Assembly: GCA_002497075.1 (NCBI GenBank)
Contig: DAML01000026.1
Coordinates: 124,001 to 188,000 of the forward strand
DNA length: 64,000 nt
From: Methanomassiliicoccaceae archaeon UBA472
GTDB taxonomy: Archaea; Thermoplasmatota; Thermoplasmata; Methanomassiliicoccales; UBA472
Reading direction: 5' to 3'
The translations under genes and the position numbers were made by a program. This document shows positions 26,501-34,523 of the stretch, piece by piece; the first letter of the stretch is position 1, and each line of letters starts with the position of its first letter. The notes below the pieces were generated by a model. It saw only the letters and a list, made by a program, of their open reading frames with translations, made no database searches and was not told where the DNA came from.

Positions 26501-29500
26501 AACGATCTCAGGACTGGCCTCGGCCACCACATATCATTTCTTGGTCAGTTCCGTATCCTCCACGAACTCCTCCGATACCTCTTACGGTGTCGATGCGACG
26601 TTCAGCACGAGCTCGATAACGATAACCTTTTTGCAAACGACCGTTCTCTCGTCCACATCAGCGCGCATCGTCTGGAACACGGACTTCGCCGGTTCGACCA
26701 TGATCGAGTACGGAAGGACGACATCGTATGGTACGACTACCATAATCTGTGGCAATAGTACCTACCATTCGATAACGTTGAGCGGGCTGAACTATAACAC
26801 AAGATACTATTACAGAGTCACTTCGGTCTCACAGTCCAATTCCGCGGATTCCGTGCAGCATGAAGGATATTTTACAACCCCGGTAGTCACGATATCTAAT
26901 CTTGCGACCATCACGACCAATTATACCGCATCGATCACCTGGTCCACGAACATCGCAGCAACAACGGTGGTCGAATATGGCACGACCACTTCGTATGGTC
27001 TAACGGTCACCGGCGACAATGGGGCTTCTCACTCCGTGTCAATAATTGATCTCCTCCCGGGAACGACCTACTACTACCGGGTGAAATCAGCCTCCACGAC
27101 ATATGGCAGTGATGTAAGGACTTTGACAGGCTCGTTCACAACCAAGTCTGTTAATGACGCCGAAAAAGGGATTGATGCCGGTAGCAACATCTCAGGAGCT
27201 CTCCACATAGTGACCGGTTCGTTCTCGGGAGCGCTGTTCAGCCAATATGACGTCTCTGACTATTACAAGGTATATGCAAATAGCGGTCAGCAGATACAGA
27301 TCATACTTACCGTACCCAGCGGATGCAATTATGATCTAAATCTGCTGGATTCGTCAGGCGCCTCCATGGGCGCGTCCAACAACGCTGCGGGCCAGACCGA
27401 CAGCATCGACTTCATCGCGCCTTCATCCGGTTACTGGTACATCGCAATAACGTGGGTGTCAGGCCCCGGTTCTTGTACATACTCGTGCTCGGTCGATGTT
27501 TCCGCGGGGCAGGACATATACGATCTGGACGTCGGATCTTCCGGCGATTCGATCATCTCCGATCATCTTCCCGGGATGAGCATCCATGATGTCGACGATC
27601 TGTGGAAAGATCCCGTGGGATCGGTTAGGCAATGCGGTGAGAACGCAGCGTTCCTGCTCAATCTGTACGAGGTTTCGTATCAGGCCGGCGTCGGTTATCT
27701 GATCACCATTCGCTACTATGCCACCGCGCCTACGGCCGTGCAGGTTCTATGCAATGGGGTATGGGTGAATGTTGCCGCACTTCCCGCTCCGTCCTCGTAT
27801 TGGAGCTATTCTTTCGTCCTTTCGCCAGAATACATCAACGACGCTCTGCCTGGCGAGATAGGCTGCAACGTAGAGCTCCGGTTCGATCACGCGCTCGAGG
27901 TCGATACCATCAGCGCGGTAGCCTATTCGTACACGACGGACCTCAGCCTGCCGATCATAGCAAATCGCAACCCCGGGATCGCCTTGATGTCCGGATGGAC
28001 GATCGAAAACGGTATCGCCAACGGCACCGACGGTTCCACTTTGACCGTATCGGTCCCTCTGACCACCGTGAGCTACGATCTAACGTTCACCTACCTCAAC
28101 GCCTCCGATGGGATGATGGTCGAGATGTACACTTCGGCCGGATGGACGTCCGTCGGTGCGCTCAATAGATGGGGCTCGTCCGCCACGGTAACGCTGAACT
28201 ATCTCAACTATTACGATTCGGATTCTACCCTTACCGGAATGAACCTTCTGTTAAGGGTAAGTGGGGGGCAATTCGATCTCACGAACCTCACATCCGTGGC
28301 CATCATGCCTTCGGCCGCCTTTACGGACGTGGGCGTTGCCGGGGATTCAGCGTTCTCCGGTCTCACGACGAAGCTGTTCGGCGTGAGCGTCCTAGATGAT
28401 GGCAGATGGTCCGGTATAACGACCAACGGCGGGGTCAGCTTGAGAACGGTCACATCATCCGTAGCATATTTCTATCTCAACGCGCCCGTGTCCGATCAGA
28501 GCTATCGCATCGATATTACGTATAAGACATCATCCACATCCGGTGGCATATACCAGTTGCTCAGTTCAACGCCCTCAAAAAAGCTTGGTACGCTCACTGG
28601 AGATGGTACATGGCGCACGCTTTCCGTCTGGGTCTCGTCCGACTCTTTCATAGATGGTGCGGCCGGGTCCTTCATCAATGCAAAATTCAGTATAGGAAAC
28701 GCAAATGGCACGCTCGTATCCTCGTTCACCGTCTATGTCGATTCTGATAAGGATACGTTGACGGACTGTCAGGAAACGGTGAACTACGGAACGGACCCGT
28801 TCTCCGCGGACACGGACTATGATGGACTGAACGACAATGTGGAGCTCAGTAGCCTATGGGATACCGACCCATGCGATGCCGATACCGACTCGGATGGCCT
28901 TATGGATGGTAGCGAGATCTGGAGCCAATCCTGGTCGAACGATGAGTTCTATAACGTGACACACAATGCCGATGCCCTCATCAGCTATTCGCTCCCGGCG
29001 CTGGCCAATGTCACCGCCGCAATGCTCCTGATAGGTATCTCAAGCGAGAGCATGAGCGATATCGCCGTGTACATCAGAATGGATTCCGGGTCGTGGAAAA
29101 CGCTATTGTACCGAACTGCATCGGGCTCCACCATCTACGCAAGCTACGACCTCCTGGCCAACAGATATGCGAGCTCCAATTTCGCCAGCTCGCACACCTG
29201 GTGCATAATGGTGAAAGACCTCAACCACAATGACATTGGCGGGGAGGTGCAGTACGTTTCTATGCAGGTCAGTGGTACCACGGACGCGAACGATCCCGAT
29301 ACGGATGGGGATGAAATACTGGACGGCGAGGAGGTCGATCTGGGAGTCGATGGATGGTCGACGAATCCCGTGCTCGCCGACACGGACGGCGACGACCTTT
29401 CAGACCATATCGAGATAAACGGAGTTTATACGCCCTGCCATACCGAGACCGATCCCACGCTCAAGGACACCGACGGTGACGGTTACGACGACAACGACGA

Positions 29501-31403
29501 TCTGTACATGGGCGATGCGGTGCTCAGGGTCACGTTGTTGAACTATTCGTCGCTCGCTTCCTATGGCGCTTGGCCCAATGAGCAGGAAATCGTCGACGTC
29601 TTCTTCGTCATCACCTATGTGCAGGGAAATATAGAGCTAGCAACGAAGCAGCTGATCGATGCGCATAAGGATCAGATGTACTATCTGAACTGGAAATATG
29701 ACATCGACATCCCCGACAACGTCACATGCGTCAGCATGATCTTCGAGGCGGTCGCTGAGGGCGCTGCAGAGAGCGGCATTGGTGATGGTAAGCTGGATAT
29801 TGACAATGGGTTTGATACTGATACGTACAATGTCGATTGGAACCTCAATAATACATCATTCTTTGGCATAGGCACTGATGGCGGAGATCGTGGAGCATAT
29901 CTGTCCGTCAATTTGCAGGTGGCTACGGCAGAGAAGGCCAACGTCATTATCATCAACGGCACGGGGGACGGCGGGGACTACGGTCTCGACGAGGTCTCTC
30001 CCGGCGTGTACCGTTACTCAGCGGACGAACAGGTGTACCTGATCAACCTGAACGTCAGCTCGATAAGCACGCACTTCCAGCAGGGCATGAACACCATTAT
30101 CCTCCCGAGGGCCATCGCCCTCGAGTGCCAGCTGAACGACACGCTGTACGATCTTGGTTCCATGACCAGTTCGAACGTCCTGTACAACGCCTCGTTCTAC
30201 AGCACGAACATGAGCAGCTCCACCTCATCCTCTCATATCGTGGTCGTGATAACCAAAAACGTCACCGCGACGCAAGCGGAAGCGATATTGACGATGCTGA
30301 CCTTCAATTCCACCAACGCACGCATCGGCAACAATGTGACCATATCGTCCACAGCGCTCTACCTGCTGCACCTGCCGGGCGATGTCCTTTCCGCGATACC
30401 GACATCTGTTGAGAATGCTGGTATGGGGGAGGGTCCATCGTACTTCAGCCCAACTGGCCTTATAACAGATCTCGCTGAGATGGCGTTCGGTTTCCTTGTC
30501 TGGCTTGCGACCGGGGGTCTACTGCTCCTCTTGGCTCATCTGGTGCTATTGGGCCTCGAGGCAATCGCGAACTTGGCCTCCTCCGCGGCCTCTGCCGTCA
30601 TGGAGGCAGTGGACGTTATCGTCGACGCGTTCTGCGCGTTCGTGGATTGGGTGATAGATACGCTCATGGCTTCCCTCGACGCTATCTTCTCTCCGATCAT
30701 CGACAGCATCGAGAACGCGTTAACGTCCTACTGCGAGGGGGTAGGGATGGCTTATCTAAGGGCTGAACAGGACGTGGTCGAATTCGGCACCGTGACCGGA
30801 GATACGCTCGGTGCGGTCTTCAATGCAGTAAATGCAAACCTGTTCATGCTGATGATAGGGGTGGGAATATCGCTCAAGCTCATACTCGATGCCTTCACCG
30901 TCCTTACCGCTGGCATGAGCTTCCTGCTCATATTGCTCATATCCCCAGTTATCGGGTACATCATGAATGAGGTCATCAAGGCATTCGATTACGATGAATT
31001 CACTGGCGCGATATGTGACACCTTCGACGGAATTTGGGATTGGATGGTCGATGTGTTCGGTCCAGGTGAGGATCCACCCCAGCGAGAACAGATTGCATGG
31101 GAGGCGGGCAGCTTCATGATGGGGGTCCTCGGGTCGATCTATTCTTCGAACGGGCTTCTCAACAAGGTACTTCTCCAATCAGTATGTTTCGCATGCGGTA
31201 TAATATCGATCATCCTAGGAATATATGGTACAAGCGTAAATAGTACTGGGTGCGGAATACTTGGAATTGTATTGGGGGTCGGGCCAGTACTATATTCGAT
31301 TCGTGATGTATTCACTCTCAATAATGCAGATAATAGAATATTGGCTGGTATAGTGGCTACATTTGGACTCGTAGGCATCATGTGTTCGTATAAGGCTTTG
31401 TGA
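20571..31403 (+). CDS. Giant surface protein with 19 FN3-like repeats and a hydrophobic C-terminal tip
   Basis: 3610 residues. In order: signal peptide (1-31); a beta-propeller or sialidase-like N-terminal part (about 40-370); a helical linker; 19 tandem FN3-like domains of about 89 residues (495-2193); a PPC domain (about 2194-2310); beta-sandwich, carbohydrate-binding-like parts; two blocks of thrombospondin-3-like calcium repeats (DSDKDTLTD, DTDGDE types) around 2724-2787 and 2905-2982; a module (3132-3290) repeated in a downstream truncated copy; and a 320-residue tip with many hydrophobic helices. A filamentous adhesin or toxin-delivery stalk is inferred. Its stop overlaps the next small gene. 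The tip is more AT-rich than the stalk. Confidence 0.88.
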   Translation: MREASLKLISVACALIMVLTVFQVTTTNASASDPGEIAEINPTIHDHRQLTISNEGAVSPASAMSSEGTLHVVWVDMTSSGVELSYKQSIDNGTYFTPDLIISSNFYSITNISISCQNDLDIGIAFEGCLDESSDPTVYLLCSSNGGLSWSQAYQLCEGSSPSVFARNGCLYLGLTRPYNNSFVFSILNFTIDDNEVVNSASMISLSIGEGFGKITGDESEIYYAVRCSDGITYGSIDYDGHQVDTSRYVRNIYSGNVSDLDMLLSDDRLFIVWSLNDDVDAYIFGLISSSDHQSWAGIDVSNAEGGFGSVSVTACSTGFFVAWENDTKAWTEITASQLSSDGTITIDAMRLSTDRVESACPSVTTDANGEVAGIWVEEHYQTTELFFFQDILFKSLDIRSMEEYIASLDDDIFTSSTARPELIASIELITGCMDNADDEGAITEIGSLLSKVDGFIGGATGNDLIDSFPVQIRIYDVLLSVRDTLSSSECPTGMAISNLASARDSNSAVITWTTSSDATSVVEYGIDPSYGSIATGVSGTSHTVTITGLSASTTYYYKARSMSTIDPSYTASSASTFTTDDSLNFIRALGTDSDVIYISSSSVRIRWTTSIESTSVVDYGPTSSYGNTVDGTSGVSHSVTITGLLAETLYHYRVRSVSLSDPSDMISGTDANFTTNAAEVSSATVTVLSSSSVTIAWATSLTSTSYVDYGNTSSYGSTATGTNGTSHSVTLTGLLAATAYHFRVRSISLTNDTNVDCSADGSFTTGSAEISSVTVTMSGSSVTITWTTTSTRTTVVEYGTDSSYGNIMTGVSGTSHWVTITGLYPSTTYHFRAKSVSTSTYYSTDRTFTTGISAISDIVISIGSTSTIITWTTSSPSGTSEIEYGTDSSYGCSATGTTSGNSHTVTLTGLSSSTTYYFRAKTVRSQDIYYSVETVFSTPAITISDISIISVSPSSIAITWTTSLSGTSVVDYGTTTLYGSTVTGTTGTSHSVTLTGLSSTTTYHFRVRSVSATNSSDTVNSNDSTFRSGMIISGITVTSINSITVTIAWANSDGCTSVIEYGTTVSYGSSISDGNNTSHSVTLTGLSPSTTYHYRIKLISETDPSDVTPSLDRTFTTNPSEIYVTTVSGISSTSVTITWTTASIGTSVIDYGTTASYGNTATGTSGTSHSVILTGLTYNTTYHFRAKSVLSSSTYYSADTTFTTNSPEITDVAITINSGSIVISWTTSSRGTSVVEYGVTTSYGSTVTDDTSTYSHSVTITGLPTATTYHFRAKSVIYSQSAYSADTTFTTAGITISSISLTNVNSNSVKITWTTSASGTSTVEYGATSSYGLTAISSGGTSHSVTLTGLSPATTYHYRVVSTSATTSSDTAYSTDSTFTSIPAEVSSVTVTISYTSVTFVWNTGATMTSVVEYGTTSSYGSTATGNDGTHHSVTITNIPSAATYHFRVVSSKLNSDHVTYQYAYSADSMFTISALTISDVVVTPVNSITVTIAWNTSISGTSVIEYGTDSSYGCSVTGTSGNGRYHSVSLTSLSASTTYHYRIVSASLTNSSDIAYSADSTFTTGAAEISNVIVTLLGSNSASITWTTVRSSTSVVEFGLTSSYGSTATGNSNTLAHSVTLTGLSSATVYHFRAKSVTTLYGTYYSEDITFNTPAIAMSSVTAVHVSSTSVNIIWTTSISGTSVVEYGTNSSYGSTITGTSGTSHCVALTGLPSDVIYHFRVRSASTTNSSDITCSNDSTFRCGITVSNIAVIPVSSTSVTITWTTSLSGTSVANYGATTSYGSTATGSSGTSHSVTLTGLTYSTTYHFRVRSTSATNSSDIAFGNDSTFRSGIAVSNVRCTVGTNSATVTWTTSISGSTVVEYGPTSSYGYTKTSWSSGTSHSVTITGLSSATTYHFRVKSVSSTHSSDIGYSNDSTFVTPAITISDIAYGVSGPSAVITWTTSVTGSSVVEYGLTTGYGNTVSDTRNVLSHSVTISGLASATTYHFLVSSVSSTNSSDTSYGVDATFSTSSITITFLQTTVLSSTSARIVWNTDFAGSTMIEYGRTTSYGTTTIICGNSTYHSITLSGLNYNTRYYYRVTSVSQSNSADSVQHEGYFTTPVVTISNLATITTNYTASITWSTNIAATTVVEYGTTTSYGLTVTGDNGASHSVSIIDLLPGTTYYYRVKSASTTYGSDVRTLTGSFTTKSVNDAEKGIDAGSNISGALHIVTGSFSGALFSQYDVSDYYKVYANSGQQIQIILTVPSGCNYDLNLLDSSGASMGASNNAAGQTDSIDFIAPSSGYWYIAITWVSGPGSCTYSCSVDVSAGQDIYDLDVGSSGDSIISDHLPGMSIHDVDDLWKDPVGSVRQCGENAAFLLNLYEVSYQAGVGYLITIRYYATAPTAVQVLCNGVWVNVAALPAPSSYWSYSFVLSPEYINDALPGEIGCNVELRFDHALEVDTISAVAYSYTTDLSLPIIANRNPGIALMSGWTIENGIANGTDGSTLTVSVPLTTVSYDLTFTYLNASDGMMVEMYTSAGWTSVGALNRWGSSATVTLNYLNYYDSDSTLTGMNLLLRVSGGQFDLTNLTSVAIMPSAAFTDVGVAGDSAFSGLTTKLFGVSVLDDGRWSGITTNGGVSLRTVTSSVAYFYLNAPVSDQSYRIDITYKTSSTSGGIYQLLSSTPSKKLGTLTGDGTWRTLSVWVSSDSFIDGAAGSFINAKFSIGNANGTLVSSFTVYVDSDKDTLTDCQETVNYGTDPFSADTDYDGLNDNVELSSLWDTDPCDADTDSDGLMDGSEIWSQSWSNDEFYNVTHNADALISYSLPALANVTAAMLLIGISSESMSDIAVYIRMDSGSWKTLLYRTASGSTIYASYDLLANRYASSNFASSHTWCIMVKDLNHNDIGGEVQYVSMQVSGTTDANDPDTDGDEILDGEEVDLGVDGWSTNPVLADTDGDDLSDHIEINGVYTPCHTETDPTLKDTDGDGYDDNDDLYMGDAVLRVTLLNYSSLASYGAWPNEQEIVDVFFVITYVQGNIELATKQLIDAHKDQMYYLNWKYDIDIPDNVTCVSMIFEAVAEGAAESGIGDGKLDIDNGFDTDTYNVDWNLNNTSFFGIGTDGGDRGAYLSVNLQVATAEKANVIIINGTGDGGDYGLDEVSPGVYRYSADEQVYLINLNVSSISTHFQQGMNTIILPRAIALECQLNDTLYDLGSMTSSNVLYNASFYSTNMSSSTSSSHIVVVITKNVTATQAEAILTMLTFNSTNARIGNNVTISSTALYLLHLPGDVLSAIPTSVENAGMGEGPSYFSPTGLITDLAEMAFGFLVWLATGGLLLLLAHLVLLGLEAIANLASSAASAVMEAVDVIVDAFCAFVDWVIDTLMASLDAIFSPIIDSIENALTSYCEGVGMAYLRAEQDVVEFGTVTGDTLGAVFNAVNANLFMLMIGVGISLKLILDAFTVLTAGMSFLLILLISPVIGYIMNEVIKAFDYDEFTGAICDTFDGIWDWMVDVFGPGEDPPQREQIAWEAGSFMMGVLGSIYSSNGLLNKVLLQSVCFACGIISIILGIYGTSVNSTGCGILGIVLGVGPVLYSIRDVFTLNNADNRILAGIVATFGLVGIMCSYKAL
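22053..27152 (+). repeat. 19 tandem FN3-like repeats of about 268 bases
   Basis: Each unit codes for a core like SVTITWTTSxSGTSVVEYG, then a YGST-x-TG turn, GTSHSVTLTGL, YHFRVRS and a final FTT. The units diverge enough in DNA to suppress easy recombination. They resemble the fibronectin-like N-terminal domain of purple acid phosphatases and form a long stalk. Confidence 0.88.
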
Positions 31404-31408
31404 TAGGA

Positions 31409-31900
31409 ATGAAAAGCGATACAATTGAATCCGAAACTGAACTTCTCAACGCACCATGTAAATGGGTTTTTATCATGTACTCAGCTCTGGCAGCATTATC
31501 TTTCCTAATCGGGTTACTAATGCTGCCTGCAGAGGGCATTAAATTGGTTGTTCCTTTTATGATGTTTATTTTCAGCGCAATATTCTTTTTTGGAACAGTT
31601 TATCGGGAACTCATCCACCGCCCGAAATCCATCATCGTAAGGGATGATGGGGTGCTAATGAAGTTCCGCATCTATAAGCCAAGATTCCTCAGGTGGGAAA
31701 ACATACTCTTTATCGTTGATTCTGGACCACCATCACAGATCATTATAGGATTAGATGGCGACGGAGCTCTACAACCGGTCAATGGGCATTTCTATTCCAT
31801 GACATACAGGGCTGCCAGCGAAGTCAAGAAGGCTTATTATGAAAGGACTGGCGGATACCCGATGACCAAGGATGAATATTTTAAGACGAAAAAGAAATGA
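31409..31900 (+). CDS. Two-helix membrane protein with PH-like domain; candidate partner of the giant protein's tip
   Basis: A 163-residue protein: two hydrophobic helices (WVFIMYSALAALSFLIGLLM and VVPFMMFIFSAIFFFGTV) then a cytoplasmic, beta-rich domain with RPKSIIVRDDGVLMKF and FLRWENILFIVD, like a bacterial PH domain. ATG 31409 lies 5 bases past the giant gene's stop; GTG 31400 would overlap it by four bases. The coupling, AT-rich composition and the second such gene at 33388 suggest a cognate immunity or chaperone role, which is inference. Possibly the toxin's membrane receptor-blocker. Confidence 0.68.
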   Translation: MKSDTIESETELLNAPCKWVFIMYSALAALSFLIGLLMLPAEGIKLVVPFMMFIFSAIFFFGTVYRELIHRPKSIIVRDDGVLMKFRIYKPRFLRWENILFIVDSGPPSQIIIGLDGDGALQPVNGHFYSMTYRAASEVKKAYYERTGGYPMTKDEYFKTKKK

Positions 31901-33383
31901 GAGTATTTTGAGGGGGGATGGCGACGATGGCCTCAACACAATCTCCGCAGGCATTTACCGTTACAACTCCGACGACCAGGTGTACATGGTCAACCTGAAC
32001 GTATCCGGATCTAGCGCTCACTTCCAGTCCGGAATGAATACGATAATCCTTCCGCGCGCGATCGCCCTGCGGTGCCAGCTGAACGATACGCTTTACTACC
32101 TGCAGCACGTCGGCAATATGCCGTTGAACAACGTATCGTTCTACAGCACCGATCCCCTGAAGGCCACGGCGTCCGGTCACATAATCGCGGTCATCAGCAA
32201 GAACGTCACCGCCTCGCAGGCCGAGGCGATACTGACAATGCTGACGCATGACGCGACGAACGGTCGCGTCGGCAACAATGTCACGATATCCTCCTCGGCG
32301 CTCTACCTGCTGCACCTGCCGTGCGACATCCTTTCCGCGATACCGACGACCGTCGAGAACGCCGGTCTGGGCAGCGGCCCGAGCTACTTCAGCTGGGGCG
32401 GTTTGATCAAGACCATCGTCAACATGACGTTCAACTTCCTGTTCTGGTGGGCTGCCGGAGGGGTGCTGCTTCTCTGGCTGCACCTGAAGGCGATAGGGCT
32501 GGAGACGTTGGGAGGTCTCTGGGCAGGCGTAGGGGCGATGGTAGAGGATGCGGTGGATCACATCGTAGATGGACTCAACGCGCTCAAGAATTTGCTGCTG
32601 GATTTCGTGTACGATACTATACTGCCTTCCATCTCCTCTTTCATAGGTGACATCTGGAACGTAGTGGTCAGCTGGGGATCCGGATTGGTGGCATCCCTGT
32701 ATCGACTAGGCGGGCAGGTTGATTTTGGTTCGATGTCCGTGGCCCAAGCCGCCGATCAGTTCGTCGATGCGCTGATATTCAATGGGGTATTCCTCTGCGT
32801 GGTTGCTCTAGCCATTGCGCTGTACGCGGTGATGCTGGTGCTGAACCCAGTAATAGCGCCGTACGCCTTCGTGCTATCCGAGGTCGCACCGCTGCTCATC
32901 ATCGCGATACTCATGGGCGGCTCCGGTCTGCTCAACGGGGCAAGCTCCTCCGGGATAGCCATGGCGTCGGACATCGTAGATCTAATCAGCGAATTCCTTG
33001 GGGATGGGCTCGTTATTTTCGAAACGACAATGTGGAGCATCATCACGGGTGTGGTTGGGACGCTCATGACCTCAGTGGCAGCAGCAGTGAAGGTCTGTGC
33101 AAACACTTTCCTCTCCTTCGTCGTGTCGATCGTAGGAGCCATACTATCCTTTGCTGCTCTAACGCAGATCAATGAACAGACGACAATGGATTGGGTTATT
33201 GCAAGCGTTATTGGTTTTATATTATCAGCTTATGGTTTCTACCTATCTCTAACCGGGCCGAATTTAGACGGAAAAATATGCCCTGGATTTAACGCCGTCT
33301 CAGATTTAATTTCCGGTCTAGGTTTCGGGGTATCGATATTATCATTAGGAGAAACATATCAGAAATTTGCTTCAAGGGGGTGA
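31872..33383 (+). pseudogene. Orphan C-terminal cassette of the giant protein
   Basis: From about 31914 the translation matches residues 3132-3290 of the giant protein (shared stretches: GMNTIILPRAIAL, CQLNDTLY, KNVTA.QAEAILTMLT, GNNVTISS.ALYLLHLP, LSAIPT.VENAG, GPSYFS), and then diverges into a different tip of about 330 residues with many hydrophobic helices. It has no signal peptide, no stalk and no evident promoter; homology starts right after the preceding gene's stop. It could be a truncated relic, a silent donor cassette, or a separately expressed membrane protein. The in-frame ATG at 31872 lies inside the preceding gene. Confidence 0.75.
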
Positions 33384-33387
33384 TTAT

Positions 33388-34032
33388 ATGGATGACAACC
33401 GAGGAGATGTATTATTCGAAGAAAAGTTACTAGGATGTTACTTACCAGGAGGATGGGAGTCATTTAGGAAAAAAAAAATTAATGCATATTTAGCTCGTGG
33501 GATAAACGCAATATTGATCGTTTTATTCATTGCCATGTTAGCGATTCAATTTGATTTAAATCATTTTAGACCGGTATCTATTCTGTGTGATTTATTATCT
33601 ATTACTGGGATATTAATGGTCTTCTTAATTGGAGAAAATTTTTATAAAAACGGTGGAGTGTCCTCTAGACCAATAACCGTCCAATTGAGCGGTCTGACGA
33701 TTCCCCCAATATACATCAGAGCTCTGTCCAAGGAGAAAGGCTTCATTCACAAGGACCTCATCGATCACCTCGAGGTAAGATGGCACAAGGAGCATACAGC
33801 CTACTTTTCCAAGGTAAGCAGTATAAATTGGTACGACGCACCCGTTGAGTTCGTCGTCCACCTTAAGAACGGGAAAGCTATAAGCTCCGGGAAGAGGCCT
33901 CCCGAGACCATACTGGAAGCGGTTGATACGATGGAGAGGGCCTGGGGGATCAAAGTGATACGCCAGGGCTTCAAGAGAGGAAGGATGGAAAAGATCGTGA
34001 ACCTGGAGACGGTGGAGGAGAGGGAGCTTTGA
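33388..34032 (+). CDS. Two-helix membrane protein with PH-like domain; candidate partner of the orphan tip
   Basis: A 214-residue protein with the same plan as the one at 31409: two hydrophobic helices (about 37-55 and 65-84), then a cytoplasmic beta domain (RPITVQLSGLTIPPIYIRAL, IDHLEVRW, VEFVVHLKNGKAI) and a final helix. Sequence identity with 31409 is low. ATG 33388 follows GGGGGTGA and lies 5 bases after the orphan cassette's stop. The first half is AT-rich and the second half is not. A specific immunity role for the orphan tip is inferred from order only. Confidence 0.65.
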   Translation: MDDNRGDVLFEEKLLGCYLPGGWESFRKKKINAYLARGINAILIVLFIAMLAIQFDLNHFRPVSILCDLLSITGILMVFLIGENFYKNGGVSSRPITVQLSGLTIPPIYIRALSKEKGFIHKDLIDHLEVRWHKEHTAYFSKVSSINWYDAPVEFVVHLKNGKAISSGKRPPETILEAVDTMERAWGIKVIRQGFKRGRMEKIVNLETVEEREL

Positions 34033-34523
34033 CGGGACAGCATCGCTTTAACAGAATGTATGGGCATGGGACGGAGCTGGTCAGAAAGGTCTCATAAAAA
34101 CATATGTTGGTTCGGTCAATCGTCCGGGCCTCCTCCCTCAGCTTTATCCGAACGAACCAAAGGTCATACGGCCCCTAAGAGGGAGGTGTGCGCGGATGTC
34201 GTTGAAAATTTGACATCCTCGGGGTCCGTTGATCAATTCATGAGCGAAAAGCTAAGCCAGATGGACAGCCTAATCGGGACACCTCAACGATCTCGGATAA
34301 TAATAAAATAAAAGGGTTTGAACGACTGGCCTGCGCACACCGTCCGATAATTGATTTCAAATTTTCAATTCCTGGCTTGAGTGACTCGTGGTCCCGGCTG
34401 GGCCCACTTTGATCCCATATGAACACAATTCTTTATTCTGAATATATTACCTATCCGATTGTAGATAACTAAAATTATGTATTTTAGTTAATTATATTAA
34501 CATATATTTTTAAACGTTTTTTA
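34033..34523. other. Element end and promoter region
   Basis: About 490 bases. A possible 83-residue frame at 34060-34311 has no promoter or family and looks accidental. The right attachment repeat is at 34394-34407. The 100 bases before 34524 are AT-rich with several TATA-like runs, presumably the promoter of the CPBP gene. Confidence 0.45.
34394..34407 (+). repeat. attR: copy of the tRNA-Val 3' end
   Basis: CCGGCTGGGCCCAC, identical and in the same orientation as 16667-16680. What follows (TTTGATCCC) should be the original downstream flank of tRNA-Val before insertion. Confidence 0.83.

Larger units (their letters stand above)
16667..34407 (+). mobile_element. 17.7-kb integrated element in tRNA-Val
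   Basis: The element is bounded by 14-bp direct repeats, the left one inside tRNA-Val(TAC). It holds a tyrosine recombinase at the left end, an RHH-like regulator, two unknown proteins, a nearly gene-free stretch, the 3610-residue surface protein, and a set of C-terminal cassette genes. Intergenic DNA and several genes are clearly more AT-rich than the flanking chromosome. No replication, packaging or conjugation gene is recognisable, so it resembles an integrated cargo island rather than a complete virus. Boundaries are seen directly; mobility is inferred. Confidence 0.82.

Noticed and set aside
34060..34311. Possible 83-residue gene before attR
   Set aside because: No promoter or ribosome-binding site, low-complexity composition and no family resemblance.
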